Positions 46,541 through 60,189 of a stretch of DNA of 64,000 bases are shown piece after piece. Where the stretch lies: contig CM040444.1 of assembly GCA_022749755.1 (NCBI GenBank), forward strand, positions 7,009,009 to 7,073,008. Reading direction: 5' to 3'. Each line of letters begins with the position of its first letter. Positions within the stretch are counted from its first letter, which is position 1. The DNA is from Azadirachta indica. Taxonomy: Eukaryota; Streptophyta; Magnoliopsida; Sapindales; Meliaceae. Position numbers and translations under genes: made by a program. The notes beneath the pieces are model-generated. The model had not been told where the DNA came from, did no database searches, and saw only the letters and a program-made list of their open reading frames with translations.

Positions 46541-49012
46541 GCTTGTTTGGCTTGCTTGCAATTGTGCACTATATGCTGGCATATTAGTTTGCTGTTTTGC
46601 TTAGTTTTCACCTCTATTTAAATTGCAGAATTGTTATTTTACATTTGTTGCAGTCTTTCTTTTCTTTGCATTCATGGTTTCCACATGACTCTGCAAGCCT
46701 TTTGGGCTTTTATGTGCTTTGTATTTTTTTTACCCATTGTTTAATATATTTCCTCTAAGTCTGGTTTGGAGTTCATTTAAAAATATATACATATATATGT
46801 GAAACCAAATGGTTCGGTCCAGTTCTAGTTTAATCCAGTTCAATTTTTTGAGTTTTGGGTTTTTTTACCCATCCCTAAGAAAAACCAAAACAAGAGCTCA
46901 ATTATCAGATATAAAGAAGAAAGAAATCTACCATAGAGCAAAAAAATCGATTGAAGAAAAGTATTGATGAACAATCTGATGGAGACATACGATTATTACA
47001 TCTGGACTATCTTGACACTAATAATTACTTCAACTTGACATTTGACCCACCAATCACCCTCATTATATATTATTAAAAAAATTAGAAAAATAATTACATA
47101 TTTATTTTTATTTTTATCAATTATCTTATAAAAAAACAATTTATATTTATTATATTATGTTAATGATATGTGAAATTGTAATTTTTTGGTATGAAAAATT
47201 AATTTGTTATTATCAAAAAGAGATAATAAAGTTGATTTATACTGTAAGATTTAATGAAAATTTAAAAATTAATGATATAATTTTTAATAATAAATTCCTT
47301 CCATCTAATTATCTTATCTTAAAATATTATTGTTTATTTGTGAGGATTGTATTCTACTAATTAAATCTCACAAAACATGAGATTGATACAAAAAATTCAA
47401 AATTTTTTATTTTGTTTAATTTAAAGAGATATAAAATTCTAATTTCATTCGCATTAAAATAAAAAAATATGTATATACTATCGTTAAAATAATAAATATT
47501 CATATAATATTTTGAAATATATATTTTTTTTTAGAAAAAGAATAATATAGTTTACTTAGTCAAAATGCAAATCTGATTCCATTTTCATTGTTTAACTAAT
47601 TGGCTAAATTAGTTAATTAGATTATATGTCTTTTAAGTTTGGAGAATCCTAAACCTAATCATTTATATATTCAATCACATCTCTCAAAAGAATATCGTAT
47701 ATGTTTTCATAGTGGTAGTTGCTAAGAGACCAACACTAACATTATTAGTCGCAATTCAACTCTTTTCCTAATGACAAAAATACAAATATATATATATATA
47801 TATATATTTTGCCCATTTTGCTTGATTAAAATATATGTTAAAACAAAAATATTTTTAAAATCAAGAAAATGTTAGAAGGCAAATAGCTACTTAATTGGCC
47901 TTTTGTACAGGCGTTGGAAAAAAAATCACTTCTTTAGTGTCATTCTAATCAATAATAAGTAATGAATAATACACATAGTGACAAATCAAATAAAATATTT
48001 TTAATTTACACAATTTATTTGACAAATTTGGGTGGTGTAGTGGTAAATAGTGTGTTGACTTTTTTAAAGTCTTTACTTCAAATCTTTGTTACTGAAAAAT
48101 GAAGAAAAATTGTCATAAAAATTGTCATAATTACAAAGATTTTTCTTCATTTTTCAGGTCAAAGCCAAGTCAAGATCGAGTTGAAGGCTTACAAGAATTC
48201 CCAACCCATCCTCGATTTGGCCCAATTAAGACTGATGGTCGGTGGCTATCTCCAAAAGAGTAGGAAATTAATTATTAAATTATGAAAAAATTACATTTTA
48301 CTTTGTTGTTTTATGGAAATCTAAAAATTAAAAGAGTAATATCTTATCCGGTTAAACTGCTGAAAATAAATTCAAATGGTATCTTTCTATCTTTTTCAAA
48401 TCCAAGGATATCTAAGACATCTCATAAACTAATGGTATTTAGCTTGTCCCCTAAAATCAAGATGTAAATAGGAATATCTCATAAATAAAGGGTTGTATTA
48501 TTGAGTTAGTTACACTATACTCTGACAAGAAATATTGAAATATGAAAATATTAAACTAATAACTATAAGAAAAAGGAAGAATGACACAACATTAAAGTAG
48601 CTTCCAAATTAAAGATTTAATAACTTAAATTCCATTTCAAAATTCAAATTAAAGCCAAGAAAAATCATAAAACCAACTTTTAAAATCAAATTTCAGTTCG
48701 TAAATAAAAAAATTAAAATCAATAACTATCTTAATCAATTTGTTACGAAAATTTTAAATTCATTTTTCGAAAACAATGCAATCCATAATTGTAAATTGTA
48801 AAGTTTAGTATAACATCCTAAGCTCAACCATTCAAGTAGATATTGTTTGTTTCGGATACAGTTTGTTTCCCGACTTTCTTCAAGTAAATCTTCAATAACA
48901 GACCACAAATCAAAGTATTGGTAACACAAATGATTGGCTTAATAATAATATTAATTTTATTAAGTTGATATGCAACATAAAATATATAACTATAAAAGAC
49001 TAGCTTGAAAGA
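46541..49012. other. AT-rich intergenic region downstream of the NLR gene
   Basis: No gene recognised. An (AT)n tract lies at about 47787-47808. A segment AAATGGTTCGGTCCAG...ACCCATCCCTA near 46806-46877 resembles a fragment of the GG(A/T)TGGG-ended MITE type seen at 13896-14523. TA-rich DNA is frequent. Confidence 0.4.
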
Positions 49013-52000
49013 TTATACACAGCTGCTCTGCTTCATTGTATATGAAGGATGAGTTGCGCTCAATCTTTCTTTAGAGCTCTGCATGTTCTGTGAATATATA
49101 TACACATATAAGTACGCATAGAATATGTAAGAAATCGGCAGGTTAATATCATAAAAAGAAAACAAAACTGAGCAAATGCAAGGGAGATGCATATATATAC
49201 CATTTCTTCAAACAATTTCTGTATTGTAGAATTAAGGCTGCCTTCCCACCGATCTTCGTCCTCTAATTCAGTTAGTTGTATTCTTTGCAGCTTCGGTATT
49301 ATTAAGACTCCTCGAGAAAAGATCTCTATCTTTGGACATTCTTTCACAATTACTTGTTTCAAGTTTGAGAATTCAAGTGCATAATCCCCCAAACAAAAGC
49401 TTGTAAGGCTTGACAAACAAATAAGTTCTAAAAATTCCAGTTCACTAAAAACAATACAATCGTCCTTCACTTCGTCTTCCACATGTATTATTTCTTCAAT
49501 CATTTTGCAATCAATTACCTTCATTGTTTTAAGCCTCACCAGACTTTTAGCAGTTGAGAGTGTCATTAAATTTATCAACCCGTCACACTTTGATACTTCC
49601 ATTTTGGTTAGACTCTGGAAAGACACCCAAGAAGGTACAAGTTTTTCTAACTTGCAACATTCTGATATTTTTAGAGTTGTCAACTTTTGGAAAACATTGC
49701 TGGGATGAGAATTTTCCTCGCACAGATGCAACAATTTGGGCAGCTTAGACAGCTTTAACTCCTTTAAATTGTGGATTGCAACCTGAAAATCAAAGAAAAT
49801 GAGTGAGAATAAAAATTCTCAAATCTCTGCATACTGTCTTCCAAACATACACATGAATTCCACGGAAACATATAAATTAAATTGAATGAGGTTCTAATAT
49901 CAATCGAATCTGATGCAAAATCCATCTTATTTAGAAAAGAGAAAATATAATTAGATGACCGTTTTATAATTCGTAGTGATCGATTAGTTGATAATTGTGA
50001 CATTAATAATACCATTAAATCATCAAAGAAAAAGGAACAACAAAATAGAGGGCATTGAGGAGATAGAGTAATTAAGTTAACTGAGAATCACCTTTTCATT
50101 AAAGAAAGGTTGTGCAAGTGTAGAATTGGCGATGAATGTCACCATGTCAGGACAATTTTCAATCGACAGAAAGCATAAGTGGTTGGGCAATTCAATTATA
50201 TTCTTGTTGAAGTTGCAGAATTTTTTGAGTTTTGGAAGATCTATGAGATACAGCCCCCAAAGTTCAGGAAACAGTTTGCCAAGGTGTTCACTAGCATTTA
50301 GCTCTTCCAAATGAAATACCTCTTCCACTGAATCACAATTCCTTACTTCCAACAATTTCAAATTGTTTAAGAACGGCAACAGCTTGGTTGGAATAGCACT
50401 CGACATGAGTGTGCAATCATCAACCACCAGCCTTCTTAAATTGCTGAAGTTGCTGACACCAAGTGCTTGGTCATGCCATATTTCTTTCAAATTTGGAAGT
50501 TGTGAGAGTTCCAATCCATGCCTGTAACGGATCCCAGCCTACCAAAAACAAAACATTCCAGTTAAAACACAATATTTAGAATAAAACTGTATGTTTTTCG
50601 CTAATAAAGGCTTCCTTTGAGATTGTGATTTTTTTTATTATACCTTAAAAGTAAAGTAATTAACAAAGTATGTGATAGTATCAATTTTTAAAAGGACCCA
50701 TTTTTTTTTTTTTAAGTATATTTAACTTGTAATTCTTCTATCCCATAACAATTGTGATTTCAAAGTCAAAATACTCCAATATTAAATACAAGCCTGTCAG
50801 ATCCTTCCTCGAGCTACAACATATCTACTTCATTTTGAACATAAGTTATTGAGAAGGACCATTAGCTAAATTGAAGCATAACTTTAATTCATAGTTTTTT
50901 CCTTAGAAAAAAGTGATATAAAAACAATAAATGTACATTTGTTAATAATTTAAAGGTGTTTCTAAAAACAATAAAATGATACTTGGGTAATTTTCAACAT
51001 CTTATCTATTGATTTATTGACAATGTCATAAATTTTTCAACAATAATCAGTAGTGCCTTCTTCTTTTTTTTTCTTTTAAATAATCAATAGTGCTCCTAAA
51101 AGAAATAAAATGACACATTTACCTTTATTGTTGTTAATATTGTATATAGAAAGACAAAAATGACCCTGTATAGTAAAAAATAAAATTTACTCTCTATATA
51201 TAATTAATAATTTATATTTTATTGGAAGAATAAACTAGTTATATATTAAAATTAAGTTCAAATATTCTCTTAAAAATAAATAAATAAATAAACTTGAATT
51301 AAATTACATATCAAAATAACCCATACATAAATTAATCAATTAACTACTTAATTAAAAATAGTAAATAAATTGATATTTATAAAAAAGCTAATTAATAATT
51401 TGATATTTGATATATGAAAAAAAAGTAAAAAATTTAAATATACACAACACATTATATAATAGTAATATTAATATTAATTAATTAATTAATTAATAATTTA
51501 TATGCGAGTTATTTTGATATATAATTTAATTTAATTTAATTTATTTATTTTTAAAAAATATTTTAACTTAATTTTAGTATTTAAATAATTTATTTTTCTC
51601 AATAAAATATAAATTACTAATTATATATAGAGAATAAATTTTATTTTTTACTATACAAGGTTATTTTTTTCTTTATATACACAATATAAATAATTATAAG
51701 GGTAAATGTGTCACTTTATTCTTTTTAAGAGCACTACTGATTATGTATCAAAAAATGAGGACACTCATAATTATTATTAAAGAATTGAGATTATTTGTAA
51801 AAATTATCAATGAATAAAGCTAAAAATTACCATGATGCTTTTAAGAACAACAAAATGTTTGTGCTTGTTCAGAATTTTTTTTAAAATGAAAATAGCAAGG
51901 ACGTCTTGCTATTATATTTAAAATTAAGTAGATTAATTATTTTAAGAAAAACATTTTAATTAATTTTAGAAACTCATTTTCACTATTTTTTTGTTCTTGA

Positions 52001-53502
52001 ATATGTGTTCAAGCAATCTCTAATATTTTAAGTTTTAAGCAATGTAATATTTTAATAAAAGAAATAAAGACATATAAGTCTCTAAAATATAGTCTATTGG
52101 ATTGATTAGTTCTAATAGATCTAAAATACCATGAAAGTATCAATTTGTTGAAAATAACATTTTTATCCTTGTTTAATGGTAGTTGACTAAACAAATTATT
52201 TTCAAACTCTAAAATAAATATTAAAATAATAATAAATATTATTTTTATAACATATTGATAATTAAGTATTTATTATTATGTTATAACTAAAATATAATTT
52301 ATATTTTAGTAATAATATATTAACAATTTAATATTAATTATGTATTAGAAAATAAATAAAATAAATCATAAATAAAATGTATTATAATACAATACTTGTA
52401 ATTATATTATTATGTGTATTTATGTCTAGCTAAATATATAAAATATAATAAAAATAGAATACATTATTTATAAACTATATAAATTTATAATATATTAACA
52501 AAAATTATTTTATTAATATACTAGAAAATTATGTTATAATTTATTTTATTAATATATTTTTGATAAATATATTATATTTTTTTAAAAATTTTAATTTAAT
52601 AGTTATGTTCGTCATATAACTATTATTGATAAGGCATAATGGCACATTTTAATATGAGTATTTTTGAAATTATCAGAATTAATTAGTCTAATAGATCAAA
52701 ACTTAAGAACTTATAAATTTTTTGCCTTGCTACTAGGCAACTCTTCAAATAAAACAAGGCGTGCTGGTTGTTTGTGATACTAAGACAACTCCTCGAGATA
52801 AAAGAAGTAAAATAAATGAATAATTAAATAAATATATATTTTTTTGTAAATTAGTAAAATACATACCATTTCTTTGAACATTTGCTGTATGGTGGAGTTA
52901 AGGTTGCCTTGCCAACACCAATCATTGTTTCCAAATTCGAATTCCACCTTCTGTAGTATTGGTGTGCGTACAAACCCTTGAGAAAAAATCTTCATGTTAC
53001 AGCATGAGTTCACAGTTACTTGTTTCAAGTATGGGAACTCAAGAGTGTAATTCTCCGAATAAAAGCTTTCAAGACTTGATAGATTAATAAATGTCAAATA
53101 TTCCAGTTGGCTGAAAACAATAGGACCCTCCTTCACTTCTTCTCCAACCTGCATCTTCATAATTTTTTCAATCATTTTGCAATTAAATATATTTATTTTC
53201 TTAAGTTTTACCAGACATTCCGCTGTTGAAAATGTTGCCAAAAATCTCAACTCATCACAATCTGATACTTCTAATGTCGTCAAATTGGGGAATGCAGCCT
53301 AATAATATTAATAAAATAAAATAGAAAAAAGTCAGTATCCAGTCAGATTCAAAGTTGGTTTAAATTATACGTATCGCTATAGGTTTTCTTTTCTTTTTAG
53401 TTAAGTTGAGATACAAATTTTTAATAATTAGATAATTAATTAAAATTTATTTGACTATTTTCTGTGAAAATTTTAAATGAACGAAACTAGATCCACCAAT
53501 GG

Positions 53503-53534
<32 letters not shown>

Positions 53535-56500
53535 CAAATCATGGATTATATCATGGATTATATCCCCAAAAATGATGATAAATAAAATGAAAAGTTAGAT
53601 ATATATAGGAACCATCTACTGGAAAATCAATTTTTTTAGTTTTCAAAATTAGTTTATTCAACACTTTTTTATAAACATAAATAAATGAATGAAATGTCAT
53701 TGGAATAATCAATTTTAAAATTCGAAAAAAGAAAAAGAAAAACAAGAGCCGAAATATTTTAGAAGAAATGAGCAGAAAAACAAAGAAGACGCATTAACTC
53801 AGTATTTTTGGAAAAGTGGAAGAAAAATTTGAAGATGTTTCTTTCCAACCAAAGTGTGGCATCGGCCTTGAAATTTGCGAAATGAATTTTTTTTTTTTTG
53901 TTTTTTAACCCAGATTGCTATAGCTATCATTTATATAGACATATAAGTAATAAATATATAGACAATTAATTAATTAATTAATTAAAACTAATTTGATTTC
54001 ATACCTTACGATGATCAACCAAAAATATTGGTTCTTGCCTCTTCTTTTCACAACTCCATAATTTTGAAGAACCAAATAAAATCTTCACTTTGCGACATTC
54101 AATTACTTCAAAATGTTTTAACGCTGGCCATTCTAAAGTGTGCTTGCCTTGATATATACTTTTGAGTTTTGGTAGTCCCCGCAAATTCAGCTCGGTTAAT
54201 TGAGGAAGCGCTTGAAACTTGCTGGGAACCTCCTCCATGGTGCAATTAGATGAGCTCGATTCTTTTTCAATTATCTCTTCTATTGAATCACACTCTTGTA
54301 GGTACAAATCATCCAGTCTCTCGAGTCTTACTATCAAATTCAGTGGAAAAACACTCATTAGTTTATCACAACTCCGTACATGCAAGCTCTTTAAATTTCC
54401 GAAAGAACCCAAATCATCAAGTTGGTGGTCCCAAATTTTTCTCAAGTTATCCATTTCAGAAATCGTTAATACCTCCAAATTGGGAAATTGTACCTGAAGT
54501 AAAGAATTCAAAGGAAATTAAGAAAAGGGAGCCAATGACAGAAGAAATATATGAATAAAGGTCATCCCTTTCCTCGAACTTTAGAAAAAAATGGGGGAAG
54601 TTTAGAGGGCGACAGTTAATTTGCTTTCCACCGTTATGCATTTCTATGCAAGTATTAATATGATTGATTTGGAGGGGATTTCTTTTTTAACAATAAAATT
54701 TAAAAGAAAAAAAAGCAAAGTAATTTGGTAATGTACTGCTAAATAACTTCGTTTAATTTCATACCTTACGAGGATTAATCAAGAACAAGTGTTGTTGGCT
54801 CTCTGTTTTCTGACTCAATAATTTTGATTCGGAAGAACCAAATAGCATTTCCACTGTGTGATGTCCATATACTCCAAAATGTTTTAATGCCGGCCATTTT
54901 AGAATGTGTATTCCTTGATATATACTTTTGAGTTTTGGTAATACCCCCAGTTTTAGATTGGTTAATTGAGGAAACACCTTCACCATGGAATTAGAATTAG
55001 AGGTAGAGCTTGTTTCTTCTTCAATTATCCATTCCATTGACTCGCAGCCCCTTATCTCAACCTCTTTGAGTCCCGTAAGACTAATAGCCATTGAATATGA
55101 GAACAGAAATTTCAGACAACTACAGTCGGACACCACCAATGTTGTTAAATTTTGACAAGAGGAAGTAGACATTGCAGGAAATTGATCAACCGATAGCTTT
55201 TCAATGCAATGAAGTGATGACAGTTTCAACTTCTTCAGGGCTGGAAAACAGACCTGCAGAAAGGGTTATTCTTCTTCAAAAACTGTTCCGTCGATATATT
55301 TCTGATGATTGAAGAAAAAGTAAACAGAAAAATGCAAACATACATATACATTTATGGAAGACCGTACCTTATTATTAAAGAGCACATTCATAAGTTCCTC
55401 AGGATCGTCCTTTGCAATGACATCCTTGGATGCTGAAGAAGTTACTGATAATGATCTAGATATCCCAGCGTCAACTCCTGAACTTGTAAGCTGTGGGAGG
55501 TCATGCAGTGTGAGAGAGTGCACTTGAGCGAAGTTTGCACATTCGTTCTTGTGGACAATATGGTTTTCACTTTCCTCACCAACAATCATTTTTAGGGTCT
55601 TACACCGGATCACTTCTATTTCTTCGAGCTGCCAAAGGTTTTGGGCCATGGAGAATGAGAACAGATGCTTTAGATTATGACACTCTCTTACATGAATGAT
55701 TCTTAATTTACTGAAAGATTGACATTCTGCTGTGAGGTGGCCATGACTTATACTCTCCAAGTCAATTAATTCAGAAAGAAATAAGGACTGCAGCAGGGGA
55801 AAGGCATTCACATGGTCTAATCCATGAACATCCTGAAAGCCATTCTGGTTATCTAGATAGAGAGATTCAGTTCTTGTCAACAAGTCATTCATCCCATTCC
55901 ACAAGTAAATGCTTTTATCTAGCCCACTTAGTTTCAACGATCTTGAGGTTTCGTATTCTCTACAGACCATTGCAGACCACCGTTCAGCTCCTATCAATAT
56001 ATTCCATCTTTGTAGCTTAACGAAGGCCAAATCATGAGGCATGATTTGGATATCTGGAACCCATATTTCTAAGGTGGTTAGTTTGGACAATGCCTTCAAC
56101 TCAGTAAGGCTAGCATTACTTCCACCTTCACCCTTCTCCCACTGAGTAAAGCTGTTAACCACATATAGTTCTTCTAATTGAGATAACTTTGAGATGACAT
56201 TCGGTGCTATTACCTCAAGTTCTGAACAATTCCTCAAGTCTAACAGTTTTAACCGGGTCAATTGTCCAATTTCTCCCGGCAGCTGCTTAATACTCGAGCC
56301 TCGAAAACTAAGAATCTCTAACTTCCGCAGCTGTCCAACTATTTGCACATCTCCTAGTAAGTGGCAATTGATCAAAGACAACGTTCGAAGCTTAATTAGA
56401 CAATGAAGAGAATAGGGTAATGAAGAGAAATGAATTTCTCTTACATCCAAAACACTGAGTTGTTTCATCCCCTCAAAAAACTTATCTGGGATTTGCAAAG

Positions 56501-58196
56501 ACTTGTTTGCATCCCTGAGTTCTTTTATCCCTTCAAACAACAAGAATAACTCAAGTTTCGGACATGCCAACCTTTCAGGAAGCTCTAAAATATCGTTGTA
56601 TTGTACAGAAATAGCAGTTGCATCCTTTTGTTTTCCATTTTCTGGCTCTTCCTCCAATTTAGCCATATTAGGATTATTAAGCATAAGCTCATCTTTGGCG
56701 ATTGATACAGCGACAACGTGAACGACGTCATGCATTTTAACATCGTCTTCAGTTTCCCCATCCAGCAACAAACATGAAGTTCTAAGAATATCGATTAGCG
56801 CCTGTACTTTATTCCTTCCTTGCTCCAGTGTGTAAACATCCATAAACAAATTCAAACCCATACCATACGTCAGCAAGTCATTAATAGGTATCTGACTACC
56901 AGCCTTTTGAAGAGCACAAAGTCGAAACAAAGACTTGGCTTCCTCACTTTGCAAAAAGTCGTAACTCAATTTTATGGAAGAGTACACATTTGCATCCATT
57001 CCTTGGATTTGTCTTGGATTGGAATTTCTTAGTTGATTCAGGGCATTCATCCAAATGGGAAGAGACTTAAATTTTAGTGCATTTGCCATTGTTTTAATTG
57101 CAATTGGCAATCCGCCACATTTTGCAACAATGTCGAATGCTAAGGATTGAAAATCAAATGTTTCCATTGAATGATAGCCCACAATCTTCCGAAACAAACT
57201 CATTGCTTCTTCATTAGATAAAGCTTCAACAATGAAATTCTTTTGAGAATTCATATCATTGCGTAACACATCTAGACTTCTAGATGTCAACAATATTGTG
57301 CAACGCCCCTGATCATCCTTTTTGTCTTTCTCAGCATCCCCCGAAGGAATACCCATGTCCTCCAATTTAAGTTCAGCCCAAATGTTATCAAGTATTACGA
57401 GGACCCTCCTCTCTTTCTTCAACCTTTGATGCAGTCTATCAGCTTTCGCATATACAGTACTCTCATGCTGGCCAAATGTGAGGTCTAAATCATAAGCCAT
57501 TTTGTCTTGGATTGTTCTCAGATCAGGGTTCAGTGTCACCTCAACCATAACCACCTTATCAAATAACTTCTCTTCCATTACTTTCTTTGCCACTTCCTTC
57601 ACTAGTGTGGTTTTGCCCACACCACCCATTCCATATACCCCAATCATGTTGACCTTGGAATCTTTCAGAGCCTCCATAACATCCTGAAAAACCTTCATTC
57701 TGGAATCAAATTGCTGGTAGCCTCTGACAATATTCATGTACTCTGTCTTCACTGGAGCAGGACGGTAGGAAACATTGTTGAAGTCGAGTCCTTTTGCCAT
57801 GAGATCGGTAGCATCTTCTGCAGCGTTCACTGCTTTTTTGCTGAGGTTACGACGAATCATCAGATTGGGACACAAGCCTATAAAACAACCCTTGTTCTTA
57901 GCATTGTCTTCATCCTCATCAATTAATTTCTCTGCTCTCGAAACAAACTCCTTCATCTTAAGCAGCCATTGCTTCACATCATTATAAATCTCGTCCCCTT
58001 GTCTTTCAGCATCACTAATGTCATGTTCCAGCCTTTGTTGTTTGTTTTTGAGATCCTCAAGTTGACTCCTCAGCTTCTTCACGTAGCTCTGGTACTTGAA
58101 CCCATAAGATATCTCCCTTCGAATGCGATCGAAAAATAACTCTGCAAATTTTGATGCAACGCTGGAACCAACAGCAGTACCTACTTCTGCTGCCAT
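49013..58196 (-). CDS. CC-NBS-LRR disease resistance protein (RPS2/At4g27190-like), seven coding exons
   Basis: Intracellular immune receptor. Exon 1 (58196-55368, 943 residues): coiled coil about 30-75, CFIGLCPN at 104-111, P-loop GMGGVGKTT 189-197, kinase-2 LVILDNIW 266-273, RNBS-B TILLTSRS near 300, GLPL 362-365, MHD 488-490, then LRRs. All nucleotide-binding motifs are intact. LRR exons: 2, 55253-54765; 3, 54493-54005; 4, 53298-52867; 5, 50538-50092; 6, 49782-49201; 7, 49087-49013 (stop TAA). Every exon ends at a GT, starts after an AG, is a multiple of three and joins in phase 0, giving about 1,780 residues. Exons 2 and 3 are both exactly 489 bp; exons 4 and 6 end alike (NSTIQQMFKEM / NSTIQKLFEEM). 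No N-terminal Gly2, so no myristoylation as in RPS5. Intron 4 holds a MITE; intron 3 an (AT)(AG) microsatellite near 53505. Exon 7 and exact joins need transcript support. Confidence 0.9.
51080..51745. mobile_element. Hairpin-forming MITE in intron 4 of the NLR gene
   Basis: The left part (TAATCAATAGTGCTCCTAAA ... ATGACACATTTACC) and the right part in reverse complement (TAATCAGTAGTGCTCTTAAA ... GTGACACATTTACC) match over at least 250 bp each, meeting in a short AT-rich centre. A long foldback transcript would form from either strand. Exact ends and target duplication are uncertain; a partial terminus-like sequence (ATAATCAGTAGTGCC) also lies at 51044. Confidence 0.75.
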
Positions 58197-58200
58197 TGCC

Positions 58201-58612
58201 TGTTTCTGATTCGATAAATCTTTCAGGGCTTTCTTCTTTTTTTTTTAATTTTTCTCTGTTTGGAAGTTTAACCGAGTAAAGCCAGACAACCAGTAGTTGG
58301 AAGCAAAGAGTAAACTAAAAATACAGACAAGATAACAACAAAACTAGAAATGAATATGTTAACTCTAATTGACTAATAAGCGAAAATTTCAAAGAAAAGT
58401 GTAATGGCGAGCAATGTCTTTAAGCAACATATCACAAATAGATCAGATAAATTAATCAATATCTGCAATAAAACTAGCTAGGAATAATTAAAACAAAAGG
58501 AAGTTGAAAATAGCACTGCTAGAAGACATTCTAAGGTAACAAACGAGAAAACAAGCATTGCAGTAAGAAAAGATTAATTGACTAATTGATCGATTAGAGT
58601 AATTGCATTCAC
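58201..58612 (-). other. Probable 5'-UTR intron of the NLR gene
   Basis: On the minus strand GGATCAG|GTGAATGC (donor, 58612) and GAATCAGAAACAG|GCAATGGC (acceptor, 58201) flank a pyrimidine-tract-bearing stretch that ends three bases before the NLR start codon. Leader introns are common in this family. Not proven without transcripts. Confidence 0.5.
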
Positions 58613-58991
58613 CTGATCCTGACGGAAAATAAGGTTGCTTGACTGCAGGTCTGAGGATGAGCTAATCTGGATCGTTTTGCTTCTCTTTGTTTTGAATTAT
58701 CTAAGAAATTTGCCGTTGCTTTAATTTGACGAATTGGTTCAACACCCAATTATGTATGTATTCCAAATTTGTTTCTGTAACTCTCTTGGGAGAACGGAGA
58801 ACCCACTCAATTTACTAATTTAATAAAAATTATAGCAAGTACATTCTCAAATGTACAGAAATAAAGCGTTTAACAAGTTCATTCTTAGAAATATATTTAA
58901 ATCCATTAAATGAAGAGTAAAGTTATGTAATTAACAAATGTTATAGTATATAATTATTTATTTATTTGATTGCACTTTTTTCAAGATATTT

Positions 58992-59125
58992 TTGTTGGTC
59001 GATAGATTCTTCTTAAATATATTTCCTCTTTATTCCTCTCCTCGCTCTTTGTGCAGTCTTTATTCTTGTCGGTAGATTCTTCTGAAATATATTTCTTCTT
59101 TATTCTTCTCCCCGCATTTTACGTA
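58992..59125. repeat. Tandem duplication of a ~70-bp segment upstream of the NLR gene
   Basis: Two copies share GATTCTTCT(T/G)AAATATATTTC(C/T)TCTTTATTC(C/T)TCTCC. It lies about 0.8 kb upstream of the NLR start, so it is possibly in its promoter. No known binding site recognised. Confidence 0.65.
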
Positions 59126-59903
59126 ATCCATTCACTTGTTCTCTTTCACCTCATCCATCCTTTATTTAAAATTTATACTCAGTTTATATCACTATTATTG
59201 AAAGGACTTGACTTCAAGTGACATTTTCATTAGTTGGATAGTAAAATAAATAATTTTTTTTTAAAGAGTGTTTTTAATCTCTGTTATGGACAGAACATTC
59301 TATAATATCGTGAGATTTTTTACTATTAAAGTATTAACAATTTCTTTTTTAATTTAAAAATAAATATCATATATATCTATAAATTTAAGGTGTAATATTA
59401 TAAATAAAGTGTTGTGTAATTTATGCTTTGTGTGCAAGATATCGTAAATGCACGAGATCGTAACAAATAATATAATAATAAGAGGATATTAATCTTATGA
59501 GAAATGTTACTCAATTAAGTACTAAAAATAATTAATTTTAAATTTATTTGAAAAAATGAATAATGTAAGTGAGAAAATAAAATAAACAAAAATTAACTAC
59601 TTAACAAACTAATTAAAATATACAAATTATTCTAATAATTTAGGGCGAATGATTTCATCTTAATTAGTAGCATTCAATTTTTCAATTAATGATATTCTGA
59701 TTTAATATTTGTATTGCTTGTTAATTATCTTAATTTATTCGACATTTTTTCTCAAAGTTGGTCGAATCTACTTCCCATTCAATAATTCACCATATTTTTA
59801 TGTGAAATTAATTAAATGGAAGTACATTACAATTAGTGATAATTTCTAATTAAATTACGTAAATCATATGGTTTAGATATGATTTTGCTCTCTTAGACGA
59901 TTT
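59126..59903. other. AT-rich intergenic stretch
   Basis: No gene or repeat with clear structure seen between the NLR promoter region and the small ORF at 59904. Confidence 0.4.
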
Positions 59904-60131
59904 ATGAGCAAGAAGCCAACAGGGTCAAGAGTTGCTACAACAACTACTACTACTCAAGTATATAATCACTATCACTATCAATATTACAATAACAACAATC
60001 AACAACAATATGTTTATCAGGGTCCCCAAGTGATCGTTATCCGAGAGCCAGTCATCAAAAGCAATCAGGCAACTCGACCTTATGGTGGCATATTTGTTGT
60101 GGATCGCTATATGAGAAAACCAATTCACTAG
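59904..60131 (+). CDS. Small ORF, unknown Thr/Tyr/Asn/Gln-rich protein
   Basis: 75 residues from an ATG: MSKKPTGSRVATTTTTTQVY, a Tyr/His/Asn/Gln-rich middle, then a more ordinary end (QVIVIREPVIKSNQ, GGIFVVDRYMRKPI). No signal peptide, membrane segment or known domain. The richer codon use and balanced C-terminal half set it apart from random AT-rich ORFs around it, but no family is recognised and the low-complexity middle lowers confidence. It could be a genuine small gene or the relic of an exon. Confidence 0.35.
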   Translation: MSKKPTGSRVATTTTTTQVYNHYHYQYYNNNNQQQYVYQGPQVIVIREPVIKSNQATRPYGGIFVVDRYMRKPIH

Positions 60132-60189
60132 GTTTAGCTTGCTAACTTTTAGTACTTAGTGTATTTATAAATCAATAATATAATGTGGC

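Noticed and set aside
48028..48095. A-box-like TGGTGTAGTGG followed at SINE-like distance by ACTTCAAATCTT
   Set aside because: The B box is poor, no tRNA fold is possible and no poly-A tail or duplication is seen; too weak to call.
56194..57987. Plus-strand ORFs of 60-72 residues across 56.2-58.0 kb
   Set aside because: They lie opposite the NLR coding exon, which explains their openness.
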